Assembly (NCBI GenBank): GCA_003157595.1
Contig: PMKB01000320.1
Span: 1 to 10,932, forward strand
Direction: 5' to 3'
Length of the DNA: 10,932 nt
DNA from: Solirubrobacterales bacterium
GTDB lineage: Bacteria; Actinomycetota; Thermoleophilia; Solirubrobacterales; Solirubrobacteraceae
This document shows positions 1 through 6,732 of this stretch, piece after piece. The notes beneath the pieces are model-generated. The model was not told where the DNA came from, ran no database searches, and worked only from the letters and a program-made list of their open reading frames with translations. A program made the position numbers and the translations under genes. Positions within the stretch are counted from its first letter, which is position 1; each line of letters starts with the position of its first letter.

Positions 1-701
1 TCGATCCGTCCTCGCCGTTCACCGGCGGCGCGGTGCTGGGCGATCGCATTCGCCTGTCCGAGCACTTCCTCGACAGCGGCGTCTTCATCCGCTCAATGGC
101 AACGCGCGGCGCGCTGGGCGGACTCGCCGAGGCGGCGCTGCAGACGACGCTCTTGATGGAGGCTGCGGGGCGCGAGGAGATCTACGTCGAGACGGTCGGG
201 GTGGGGCAGGCGGAGGTCGACATCGCGGGGCACGCCGACAGCGTCGTGCTCGTGCTCGTGCCGGGCTCGGGCGACTCGGTGCAGGCGCTCAAGGCGGGCG
301 TGATGGAGATCCCCGACGTGCTGGTGGTCAACAAGTCCGACCACCCCCTCACCGATGTGCTCGTGCGCGAGCTTCGCGGCGCGCTCTCGCTCGCGCCGCA
401 GGAGGGCTGGCAGGTCCCGATCATCACGACCGACGCGCTGCGCGGCGCCGGCGTCGAGAAGCTCGAGCAGGCGCTCGAGTCGCACCGCCGCGAACTCGAG
501 GCTGCCGGCACCCTCGAGCACCGGCGCCGGCGCAACCTGCGCAACGAGGTGATCGAATTGGCCAGCGCGCGGATGCGTCGCGGCCTGGAGCAGCGCCTCG
601 CCGGCGACGAGAGCTTCGAGCGTCTGCTGGACGAGGTCGCCGCGCGCCGCCTTGACCCGGCGAGCGCCGCGCAGCGGATCAGCGAGCGCGCAGACGCCTG
701 A
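1..701 (+). CDS. meaB: Methylmalonyl-CoA mutase-associated GTPase MeaB (ArgK family), 5'-truncated by the window
   Basis: The reading frame is open from the left edge (first full codon at base 3) to TGA at 699-701, giving 232 residues of a family that is usually about 320-340 aa. The Walker A loop and start codon therefore lie outside. Visible are DPSSPFTGGAVLGDRIR at the edge, ETVGVGQ in the switch/G3 region, and the guanine-specificity motif NKSD at 330-341. These are followed by the ITTDALRGAGV segment and an arginine-rich C-terminal helical region typical of the dimerisation arm. Family knowledge: MeaB uses GTP to gate cofactor loading and protect B12-dependent acyl-CoA mutases from inactivation; it is cytoplasmic. 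A B12-binding mutase subunit is encoded 4.8 kb downstream (5460-5876), which supports the role. The 3' end overlaps the convergent DUF3052 gene by 23 bp. The identity is firm; which mutase it serves is inferred. Confidence 0.95.
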   Translation, partial: DPSSPFTGGAVLGDRIRLSEHFLDSGVFIRSMATRGALGGLAEAALQTTLLMEAAGREEIYVETVGVGQAEVDIAGHADSVVLVLVPGSGDSVQALKAGVMEIPDVLVVNKSDHPLTDVLVRELRGALSLAPQEGWQVPIITTDALRGAGVEKLEQALESHRRELEAAGTLEHRRRRNLRNEVIELASARMRRGLEQRLAGDESFERLLDEVAARRLDPASAAQRISERADA

Positions 702-1089
702 CGAAGCGCAGGCCCGACCAGGCCTCGTCGATCGCGCAGACCTTGTTGTCGACCAGGCCCGTGGCCAGCACGGTCTCGCGGACGACACGGTCGTCGAGGT
801 CGCTGCTGACCCCCGAGCTGCGCTTTGGCCACGCGATCCAAAGGCCGCCGCGCGGCTCGAGCGCGGCGATCAAGGGCTCGATCCGGCGCTCGAGCGTCGC
901 ACGCGAGTCCGCGAACTGGACGATCACGTCGAAGCAGCCGCGCAGGCGGGTGTGCGGCGGCGGAACGTCTTCGAGGCGCTCGGTGAAGCCCGCTGGCGCG
1001 GCGAGGACGGCGACCCGCGTGGTGGGGGCGATCCCGAGCTTGCGGGTCAGCGGGGTGGTTGAGTAGCCGTGTTGCGGGGCCGCGGTCAT
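679..1089 (-). CDS. DUF3052-family protein (function unknown)
   Basis: This frame encodes 136 aa from an ATG at 1087-1089 (reverse strand) to TGA at 679-681. The order of segments fits the actinobacterial DUF3052 family as I remember it: YSTTPLTRKLGI near the N-terminus, then VAVLAAPAGF, a central FDVIVQF strand, GGLWIAWPKRSSGV, a DLDDRVVRETVLATGLVDNK segment, and the ending WSGLRFVRRL. The length is also normal for that family. No catalytic residues or membrane segments are evident, and the fold looks like a compact cytoplasmic alpha/beta protein. There is no strong Shine-Dalgarno sequence. A TACCCT hexamer lies 11 nt before the ATG, so the message may be nearly leaderless. The last 23 bp overlap the convergent meaB 3' end. 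The biochemical role is not known to me. Confidence 0.85.
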   Translation of the reverse strand: MTAAPQHGYSTTPLTRKLGIAPTTRVAVLAAPAGFTERLEDVPPPHTRLRGCFDVIVQFADSRATLERRIEPLIAALEPRGGLWIAWPKRSSGVSSDLDDRVVRETVLATGLVDNKVCAIDEAWSGLRFVRRLRAR

Positions 1090-1100
1090 GGCGCTCGTGA

Positions 1101-1106
1101 AGGGTA
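1101..1106 (-). promoter_or_regulatory. Candidate -10 hexamer (TACCCT) of the DUF3052 gene
   Basis: On the minus strand TACCCT ends 11 nt before the ATG of the DUF3052 gene. It fits the TAnnnT form, but no convincing -35 is visible. It partly overlaps one arm of the distant inverted repeat 1104-1115/1303-1314. Tentative. Confidence 0.3.
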
Positions 1107-1162
1107 AACGGCCAGCGCCGAGGCGACGATCGCGTGCTCAGGCTGACCGGGTGAAGCGAGAA

Positions 1163-1180
1163 GGCCCGCCGTAGCGGGCC
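1163..1180 (-). terminator. Probable intrinsic terminator hairpin, minus strand
   Basis: Read on the minus strand this is a perfect 7-bp stem, GGCCCGC and GCGGGCC, around TACG. That gives a C(UACG)G tetraloop of the very stable UNCG type, and TTCTCGCTT follows immediately. On the plus strand the loop would be CGTA with no T-tract, so minus is the better orientation. It would end transcripts coming from the aldo/keto reductase side, about 245 nt past that gene's stop, before the DUF3052 gene begins. The T-tract is imperfect. Confidence 0.45.
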
Positions 1181-1212
1181 CGTCCCTTTCACGTTGCTTC
1201 GGTCCTGTCGCT

Positions 1213-1232
1213 GCGCCGGTGGCTACCGGTGT
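1213..1232 (+). repeat. Inverted repeat (CCGGT / ACCGG stem)
   Basis: A core stem CCGGT (1216-1220) pairs with ACCGG (1225-1229) around GGCT. On the plus strand it extends by three more pairs, two of them G-U, to 8 bp. It is part of the run of hairpins in the non-coding gap. Function unknown. Confidence 0.35.
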
Positions 1233-1261
1233 CAACGGCGATGGCGAAAACTTCAGCGCGC

Positions 1262-1286
1262 GGTGGGTGAGACGCTCGCACCCACC
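1262..1286. repeat. 8-bp perfect inverted repeat GGTGGGTG / CACCCACC
   Basis: Arms 1262-1269 and 1279-1286 are perfectly complementary with a 9-nt loop. No U-rich tail follows directly on either strand, so it is not a convincing terminator. It may be an internal hairpin of an RNA or an operator. It lies 140 bp past the aldo/keto reductase stop codon. Confidence 0.45.
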
Positions 1287-1425
1287 TTGGCGAGTGAATG
1301 CCCTGGCCGTTTGCGGGGCGGTGGGCATGACCGTGCGCGGAGGTGGAAATCACGCAGCGCGAGTCGCGCGGCGACGAGATCTCCGGGGCCTGCGGCAGCG
1401 GCGGCCGGCGACGCTGCGCCCGCGC

Positions 1426-2280
1426 TCAGGGCTGCGGCTTGGTCGGCGGGGCGCCGAAGCTGTCCGGGTCCGGGCCGATCCGCTCGCCGCGGTCGAGCGC
1501 GTCGATCGCGGCGATCTGCTCCGGCGTGAGCTCAAAGTCGAAGACGTCGAAGTTCTCCTTGATCCGTCTCGGCGTGACCGATTTCGGGATCACGATGTTG
1601 CCGATCTGCAGGTGCCAGCGGATCAGCACCTGGGCGGGCGTGCGGCCGTGCGCGCCGGCGACGCCGACGATTACCGGGTCCTCGAGCAGTTCGCCCCGCG
1701 CCAGCGGGCTCCAGGCCTCGGTGACGATGTCCAGCCGCGCGTGCAGCCGGCGAAGCTCCTGCTGCGTGAGGCGTGGATGCAGCTCGATCTGGTTCACGGC
1801 CGGCGTCACGCCGGTCTCCGCGACAAGCCGCTCGAGATGTTCCGGCTGGAAGTTCGAGACGCCGATCGATCGCACGAGTCCCTCGGCCTGCAGGTCGATG
1901 AATGCCCGCCAGGTGTCCACGTAGAGGTCCTTCGACGGCACCGGCCAGTGGATCAGGTACAGATCGATCGGACCCAGGTTCAGCTGCTCGAGGCTAACGT
2001 GGCAGGCCGCCTTCGCCTGCTCGTAGCCGTGGTCGTCATTTGTGCACTTCGTCGTGATGAACAGCCCGCCGCGGTCGATCCCCGACGCACGCACGGCCTC
2101 ACCGACACCGGCCTCGTTGGCGTACCCGGTAGCCGTGTCGATGTGCCGGTAGCCGGCGTCGAGCGCCAGCGACACGGTCTGCGCGGTCTCGGGCGGTGGA
2201 ACCAGGAACACGCCGAACCCCAGCTGTGGGATCCGGGCCCCGCCGCGCAACTCGATCATCGGAACGCCGCTCGACGCCAT
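1426..2280 (-). CDS. Aldo/keto reductase, 2,5-diketo-D-gluconate reductase-like
   Basis: This frame encodes 284 aa from an ATG at 2278-2280 (reverse strand). The start was chosen because the mature AKR beginning (IELRGGARIPQLGFGVF) follows after 8 residues; the frame stays open to 2331, so slightly longer forms are possible. It is a TIM-barrel NADPH-dependent carbonyl reductase. The catalytic tetrad is visible: Asp48 and Tyr53 in GYRHIDTATGYANE, Lys78 in FITTK, and His111 in YLIHWP. Further AKR marks are SIGVSNF, VNQIELHP and the cofactor-phosphate loop IPKSVTPRRIKEN. After Lys78 the sequence reads CTNDDHG, where related enzymes usually have an aromatic residue, so substrate choice may differ. 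The substrate cannot be told from sequence; small aldehydes, ketones or keto-sugars are typical. There is no clear Shine-Dalgarno site, and the start is preceded by self-complementary sequence (2281-2334). It is probably monocistronic and cytoplasmic. Confidence 0.95.
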   Translation of the reverse strand: MASSGVPMIELRGGARIPQLGFGVFLVPPPETAQTVSLALDAGYRHIDTATGYANEAGVGEAVRASGIDRGGLFITTKCTNDDHGYEQAKAACHVSLEQLNLGPIDLYLIHWPVPSKDLYVDTWRAFIDLQAEGLVRSIGVSNFQPEHLERLVAETGVTPAVNQIELHPRLTQQELRRLHARLDIVTEAWSPLARGELLEDPVIVGVAGAHGRTPAQVLIRWHLQIGNIVIPKSVTPRRIKENFDVFDFELTPEQIAAIDALDRGERIGPDPDSFGAPPTKPQP

Positions 2281-2334
2281 GCCGGCATCATCGTGCATGC
2301 GGGCCGGCCGATGCCGGCCCGGCGTGTCCACGCC
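2281..2334. repeat. Dyad-rich segment with competing stems upstream of the aldo/keto reductase
   Basis: Three inverted repeats are packed here. A 9-bp stem joins 2300-2308 with 2313-2321 (core GGGCCGGC / GCCGGCCC, loop CGAT). Another 9-bp stem joins 2281-2289 (GCCGGCATC) with 2310-2318 (GATGCCGGC); it shares bases 2310-2318 and excludes the first. A compact dyad GGCGTG-TC-CACGCC occupies 2321-2334. GCCGGC occurs three times (2281, 2303, 2313). The 2281-2289 arm directly abuts the reductase start codon, so the second stem could hide its initiation site. The region could equally be an operator shared with the divergent SHOCT gene. Confidence 0.45.
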
Positions 2335-2354
2335 CTGCGGCGGGACGGCGCGGG

Positions 2355-2382
2355 TTGCTGCGCCGCGACTTGGGCGTAGTGT
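2355..2382 (+). promoter_or_regulatory. Candidate promoter of the SHOCT-motif gene
   Basis: TTGCTG at 2355-2360 and TAGTGT at 2377-2382 are 16 bp apart and match a housekeeping sigma promoter reasonably well. The -10 ends 8 nt before the ATG at 2391, so transcription would begin at or next to the start codon (leaderless). Confidence 0.4.
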
Positions 2383-2390
2383 CCAGGGCG

Positions 2391-2687
2391 ATGGCGATCC
2401 TCGGCTACTACTGGGGCGGCGCAGCCCACCTGCTGGTCGGGATAGTGGTGCTGCTCGTGTTCGTCGGGCTCATCACGGCGATGGTGCTCTTCGTCGCCCG
2501 GCTGCTCGGCGACGGGCGACGCCTGCTCGCGCCGTCTGCGCCCTCGCCGCCGCCGCTCGAGCGCCCGCCGCCCGGCCCGGCGCAGCCGTCCGCACGCGAG
2601 ATCCTCGACCGCCGGCTGGCGAGCGGCGAGATCACGCTCGAGCGCTATGACGAGGTGCGTGCGAAGCTCGACGGGCCGCCGAGCTGA
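2391..2687 (+). CDS. Small membrane protein with C-terminal SHOCT motif
   Basis: This frame encodes 98 aa from ATG at 2391 to TGA at 2685-2687. Residues about 11-40 form one long hydrophobic helix (HLLVGIVVLLVFVGLITAMV...), so the protein is probably inserted in the cytoplasmic membrane. A proline-rich linker (about 48-65) follows. The C-terminal 30 residues (REILDRRLASGEITLERYDE, then RAKL) match the short SHOCT helical hairpin often found at the ends of small bacterial membrane proteins. SHOCT is thought to mediate oligomerisation or interaction; no enzymatic role is known. The earlier frame extension upstream (from 2196) is antisense to the reductase and was rejected as a start. The gene is convergent with pepA, with only 7 bp between their stop codons. 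Confidence 0.75.
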   Translation: MAILGYYWGGAAHLLVGIVVLLVFVGLITAMVLFVARLLGDGRRLLAPSAPSPPPLERPPPGPAQPSAREILDRRLASGEITLERYDEVRAKLDGPPS

Positions 2688-2694
2688 GCGCCGT

Positions 2695-4137
2695 CTACGT
2701 CGCGGCGGTAGCGCCGGCGAGCTCGACCAGCAGGCGGACGCCGTAGCCGGAGCCGCCGGTCTCGGCGTAGGGGCGGCCGAGGTCCCAGGCGGTACCGGCG
2801 ATGTCGAGGTGCGCCCAGGGTGTCTCCCCGGCGAAGCGGCGGAGGAACTCGCCGGCGGTGATCGCACCGGCCAGCCGGCCAGCGGGGGCGTTGTTGAGGT
2901 CGGCGAAGGTGCCCTTGACGGCCTTTGCGTACTCGGGATGCAGCGGCAGGCGCCAGGCGATCTCGCCGGTGCGCTGCGCCGCTGCGGCCACCTGCGCGCA
3001 CCACGTGTCGTCGTTGCTCAGCAGCCCAGCGTGGGTGTGGCCGAGGGCGACCAGGCAGGCGCCCGTGAGCGTCGCGAGGTCGACCAGGCGTTCAGCGCCC
3101 TCGGCGATCGCGTGGGCGATGCAGTCGGCGAGCACGAGACGCCCCTCGGCGTCGGTGTTGTTGACCTCGACGCTGATGCCGGCGAGCGTGCGGACGATGT
3201 CGCCCGGCTTGACCGAGCGCCCGCTCGGCATGTTCTCGGTCGCGCCGACGACGGCGATCACGCGGACCGCCAGCTCCAGTCGCGCGATCGCGCCGACGGC
3301 CTCGATGACCGCCGCGCCGCCCGACATGTCGTACTTCATCTCCTCCATGTGCTCGCCCGGCTTGAGTGAGATGCCGCCGGTGTCGAACGTGACCGCCTTG
3401 CCGATGAAGCCCAGCGTCGGGCCGCTTGCACCGGGGCCCTCGTAGCGCATGGTGATCAGCGCCGGCTCCTCGTATGTGCCGGCGGCGACGGCGGCGAACG
3501 CGCCCATCCCGCGCGCCAGGATCTCCGCCCGCCCCTCGACGGAGACGCTGAGGTGCTTGAGTTCGTGCGCGAGCGCCTGCGCGCGGTTCGCGAGATCTGT
3601 CGGTGTCATGTCGTTGGAAGGCGTGTCCTGGAGCGTCCGCGCGGCGTTGGCGGCCTCGGCGAGGATCTGCGCGCGGGCCAGCGTCGCGGCGATGTCCGCG
3701 GGGGTGCTGACGATCAGCTCCTCGAGCGCGACCGGCTGCTCGGAGGGATCCTTGGGCTGCTCCTTGTAGCGGTCGAAGCGGTAGGAGGCGAGGATCGTGC
3801 CCTCCACGAGCGCTCCCGCGATGGCGTCGTCGGAACCGTAGGGGAGCTCCCAGCACAGCGACCGCGCTCCCAGCTCGGCGGCGCGCTTGGCCGCCCTGGC
3901 CGCGCCCATGCGCGCGAGCTCGGCGCTCCACTCCTCGCGCTTGCCGAGTCCGATGAGCAGCCAGCGCCGCGATCCCTCGTGGGTCAGCGCGAGCGAGCCG
4001 CCGGCGCGCTTGGCCTCGCCTGACTCGAGCAGCTCCTGCAGGCCCGCCTGGGCCACCTGCTCGCCCTCAAAGACCCCCACGACCAGCGTGTCGGCGGCGG
4101 TCTGCGACGGCGGCTCGGTGGTGGCGTGGACCCGCAT
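2695..4137 (-). CDS. pepA: Leucyl aminopeptidase (cytosol aminopeptidase, peptidase family M17)
   Basis: This frame encodes 480 aa from ATG at 4135-4137 (reverse strand), a normal length for M17. It removes N-terminal residues from peptides using a two-metal (Zn/Mn) centre and normally works as a cytoplasmic hexamer. The variable N-terminal domain is followed by the catalytic domain. By hand alignment the conserved residues are Lys247 and Asp252 (GKAVTFDTGG), Lys259 (SLKP), Asp270 (KYDMSGG), and Asp329, Glu331 and Arg333 in the family signature NTDAEGRL. All sit at a constant 23-residue offset from the E. coli PepA positions I recall (270, 275, 282, 293, 352, 354, 356). The frame runs open to 4551, but that extension lies over the thiolase gene and its promoter and has no family-like sequence. 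A TATGCT hexamer 9 nt before the ATG and the lack of a Shine-Dalgarno site suggest a leaderless message. Confidence 0.97.
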   Translation of the reverse strand: MRVHATTEPPSQTAADTLVVGVFEGEQVAQAGLQELLESGEAKRAGGSLALTHEGSRRWLLIGLGKREEWSAELARMGAARAAKRAAELGARSLCWELPYGSDDAIAGALVEGTILASYRFDRYKEQPKDPSEQPVALEELIVSTPADIAATLARAQILAEAANAARTLQDTPSNDMTPTDLANRAQALAHELKHLSVSVEGRAEILARGMGAFAAVAAGTYEEPALITMRYEGPGASGPTLGFIGKAVTFDTGGISLKPGEHMEEMKYDMSGGAAVIEAVGAIARLELAVRVIAVVGATENMPSGRSVKPGDIVRTLAGISVEVNNTDAEGRLVLADCIAHAIAEGAERLVDLATLTGACLVALGHTHAGLLSNDDTWCAQVAAAAQRTGEIAWRLPLHPEYAKAVKGTFADLNNAPAGRLAGAITAGEFLRRFAGETPWAHLDIAGTAWDLGRPYAETGGSGYGVRLLVELAGATAAT

Positions 4138-4146
4138 TCGAACGCG

Positions 4147-4152
4147 AGCATA
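4147..4152 (-). promoter_or_regulatory. Candidate -10 hexamer (TATGCT) of pepA
   Basis: On the minus strand TATGCT ends 9 nt before the pepA ATG, consistent with a start of transcription at or a few bases before the start codon. No clear -35 is visible. It lies in the 94-bp divergent region shared with the thiolase gene. Confidence 0.45.
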
Positions 4153-4184
4153 CAGCGCACGCCCGAGCGTCCCGCGGTGCTCAC

Positions 4185-4190
4185 TAAACT
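4185..4190 (+). promoter_or_regulatory. Candidate -10 hexamer (TAAACT) of the thiolase gene
   Basis: TAAACT lies 41 nt before the thiolase ATG. It leaves room for a leader of about 35 nt containing a GGGAGA ribosome binding site at 4216-4221. A -35 is not evident. The divergent spacing to the pepA -10 is about 32 bp. Confidence 0.4.
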
Positions 4191-4231
4191 GGCTCGGGGC
4201 CGGCGATCGATCGATGGGAGAGTGCGCGCAG

Positions 4232-5407
<1,176 letters not shown>

Positions 5408-5430
5408 AGGGGCCTCGCGGCCACCGCCCC

Positions 5431-5436
5431 TATACG
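5431..5436 (+). promoter_or_regulatory. Candidate -10 hexamer (TATACG) before the B12-binding mutase subunit
   Basis: TATACGAT lies 23 nt before the ATG at 5460 in the 52-bp gap after the thiolase. It is preceded by small GC-rich dyads (GGGGC 5409-5413 with GCCCC 5426-5430). It suggests the mutase subunit can be transcribed separately from the thiolase. No good -35 is visible. Confidence 0.35.
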
Positions 5437-5459
5437 ATCCCGAGGCGTCCCTCCCGCGC

Positions 5460-5876
5460 ATGTCCGTTTCCTCAAGCCACAAGAAGATCCGCGTGATCGT
5501 CGCCAAGCCAGGCCTCGACGGGCACGACCGGGGGGCGAAGATCATCGCGCGCGCGCTGCGCGACGCGGGCATGGAGGTCATCTACACCGGGCTTCACCAG
5601 ACGCCGGAGCAGATCGTTGAGACGGTGATCCAGGAGGATGCCGACGTCGTCGGCCTGTCGATCCTCTCCGGCGCGCACATGACCCTGGTCCCCCGGATCG
5701 TCGAGCTGCTGCGCGAGCAGGGGGCGGGGGACGTGCTGGTCATGGTTGGTGGGACGATCCCTGCTGGCGACATACCAGCGTTGAAGGCGATCGGCGTCGC
5801 CGAGGTCTTCACCCCGGGCGCCTCCACCGTCGCCGCGATCGATTTCATTCGCGCTGCCGTGGCGGGCGCCGCATGA
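5460..5876 (+). CDS. Cobalamin-binding small subunit of an acyl-CoA mutase (methylmalonyl-/isobutyryl-CoA mutase type)
   Basis: This frame encodes 138 aa from ATG at 5460 to TGA at 5874-5876 and consists only of the B12-binding Rossmann-like domain. The cobalamin signature DxHxxG is present as Asp20-Gly-His22-Asp-Arg-Gly25, where His22 is the expected lower axial ligand to cobalt. The supporting loops LSILSGAH and VMVGGTIP are also present. The family's [11 protein letters not shown] segment is intact. In fused mutases this domain is the C-terminus of a chain of about 700 aa. Stand-alone versions of about 136-140 aa partner a separate catalytic subunit, as in McmA2, IcmB or HcmB. No catalytic subunit lies in this window, so the substrate (methylmalonyl, isobutyryl, 2-hydroxyisobutyryl) is undecided. 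MeaB at the left end is a likely partner. Its initiation signals are weak (GAGG about 14 nt upstream). Confidence 0.95.
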   Translation: MSVSSSHKKIRVIVAKPGLDGHDRGAKIIARALRDAGMEVIYTGLHQTPEQIVETVIQEDADVVGLSILSGAHMTLVPRIVELLREQGAGDVLVMVGGTIPAGDIPALKAIGVAEVFTPGASTVAAIDFIRAAVAGAA

Positions 5877-5908
5877 ACGCTCGCGCCGCCCGTCCACCCG
5901 TCCGATTC

Positions 5909-5915
5909 GAAGGAG
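5909..5915 (+). promoter_or_regulatory. Strong Shine-Dalgarno site that fixes the TTG start of etfB
   Basis: GAAGGAG lies 7 nt before a TTG codon at 5923. No ATG or GTG is as well placed, and the EtfB N-terminus begins exactly here, so TTG initiation is well supported. Confidence 0.75.
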
Positions 5916-5922
5916 CGTTGCG

Positions 5923-6732
5923 TTGAAGATCTGCGTGTTGGTGAAGGAGGTGCCGGATGCTGCGGTTCGCAAGCGGATCGATCCGGCGTCGGGGCGCATG
6001 GATCGCAGTGGTGAACGCACGTTGAATCCGTATGACACGCACGCGATCGAGGCCGCGATGGCGATCCGTGAGGGCGGTGTGGTCGAGGTGGATGAGATCG
6101 TGGCGGTCACGATGGGCCCCGAGGGGGCGGTGCGCGCGCTGCACAAGGCCGTATCGCTCGGTGTTGATCGGTCGTTGCATCTGTGCGACGACGCTCTCGC
6201 GGGTTCGGATGTCGCGGCGACCGGTTATGCGCTCGCGGCGGCGTTGCGCCGCGAGGCGCCCGATCTGGTGTTGTTGGGGCAGCAGTCCGATGACGGGGAG
6301 TGCTACACGGTGGGCGCGATCGTCGCGGACCATCTGGCGATGCCGTCCTTGACCCAGGTGATCAAGCTCGACGTGGAGTCCCCGGCGGGGGGCGGGCCGC
6401 CACTGTTGCGCTGCGAGCGCCAAGCCGAGTATGGCTACGACACGGTGGAGGTGGGGCTGCCGGCGGTGGTCTCGGTCGGGGATGCGATCAACGAGCCTCG
6501 CTACCCGTCGTTGAAGGCGATCATGGGGGCGAAGAAGAAGCCGCTCCAGACGCTGAGCGTGGGGGATCTCGAGATCGATGCGGCACGCGTCGGTGGCGAT
6601 GGCTCCGCCGCGCGTTGGAGCGGCTTCAAGGAGCCGCCGCGCAAGCCGGCCGGGACGATCATCGAGGACGAAGACACTGATGCGACGGTCGCGCAGATCG
6701 TCGCCTGGTTGGATGAGAGGAAGCTGATCTGA
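5923..6732 (+). CDS. etfB: Electron transfer flavoprotein beta subunit
   Basis: This frame encodes 269 aa from a TTG start with a strong ribosome site to TGA at 6730-6732. It begins KICVLVKEVPDA, as EtfB proteins do, and contains the NPYDTHAIEAAM segment. The EtfB signature region is around residues 165-205 (CERQAEYGYDTVEVGLPAVV then SVGDAINEPRYPS). EtfB binds AMP and, with EtfA, forms a soluble heterodimer that accepts electrons from acyl-CoA and other dehydrogenases. The usual AMP-loop segment here reads LLGQQSDDGECYTVGAIVAD, somewhat different from the common forms. Its TGA overlaps the etfA ATG in TGATG, so translation is coupled. Codon choice is noticeably rich in G- and T-ending codons (TTG, GAT, GGT) compared with the thiolase upstream. 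The adjacent ETF-QO gene indicates a respiratory rather than bifurcating role. Confidence 0.97.
   Translation: MKICVLVKEVPDAAVRKRIDPASGRMDRSGERTLNPYDTHAIEAAMAIREGGVVEVDEIVAVTMGPEGAVRALHKAVSLGVDRSLHLCDDALAGSDVAATGYALAAALRREAPDLVLLGQQSDDGECYTVGAIVADHLAMPSLTQVIKLDVESPAGGGPPLLRCERQAEYGYDTVEVGLPAVVSVGDAINEPRYPSLKAIMGAKKKPLQTLSVGDLEIDAARVGGDGSAARWSGFKEPPRKPAGTIIEDEDTDATVAQIVAWLDERKLI

Larger units (their letters stand above)
1090..1425. other. Non-coding gap with several inverted repeats, possible structured RNA
   Basis: I find no credible gene in these 336 bp. The short frames crossing it lack family-like segments. It holds a 12-bp inverted repeat between distant arms (1104-1115 with 1303-1314, one G-T wobble on the plus strand). 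Between the arms lie three local hairpins: 1163-1180, 1213-1232 and 1262-1286. A weaker helix can form between 1145-1159 and 1194-1204 around the first hairpin. Wobble pairs (1105/1313, 1158/1195, 1213/1232, 1215/1230) favour a plus-strand RNA. The terminator-like hairpin at 1163-1180 favours minus-strand transcription instead. A perfect TTGACA sits on the minus strand at 1230-1235 but has no matching -10. The gap could be a long 3' UTR of the aldo/keto reductase, the leader of the DUF3052 gene, or an independent small RNA. No known RNA family was recognised. Confidence 0.3.

Noticed and set aside
182..1192. Long minus-strand open frame (336 codons) across meaB and the DUF3052 gene
   Set aside because: It is antisense to meaB and out of frame with the DUF3052 gene. 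Its product is Arg/Ser/Ala-rich low-complexity sequence, as expected of shadow frames in GC-rich DNA.
1190..1240. Possible SRP (4.5S) RNA, because the minus strand has CAGGACCGAAGCAACG
   Set aside because: The conserved SRP apical loop sequence GGAAGGAAGCAGCC is not present, and the surrounding strands do not pair as an SRP helix.
1086..1328. 80-codon minus-strand frame in the non-coding gap
   Set aside because: Its product reads straight through the terminator-like hairpin and has no family resemblance; it overlaps the DUF3052 start and lacks a ribosome site.
1090..1425. tRNA, cobalamin riboswitch, RNase P or tmRNA in the gap
   Set aside because: No T-loop (GTTCGA-like) sequence, no B12-box, no RNase P core motif and no tmRNA tail were found on either strand.
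1219..2379. Plus-strand open frame of 386 codons opposite the aldo/keto reductase
   Set aside because: The reductase on the other strand has a full catalytic tetrad and family motifs; the plus-strand product has no recognisable segments.
2196..2390. Longer N-terminus for the SHOCT protein
   Set aside because: The extension lies over the reductase start and its dyads and encodes Arg/Pro-rich sequence; the ATG at 2391 directly precedes the membrane helix.
5408..5459. Cobalamin riboswitch upstream of the B12-binding subunit
   Set aside because: The gap is only 52 bp, too short for a riboswitch, and has no B12-box.
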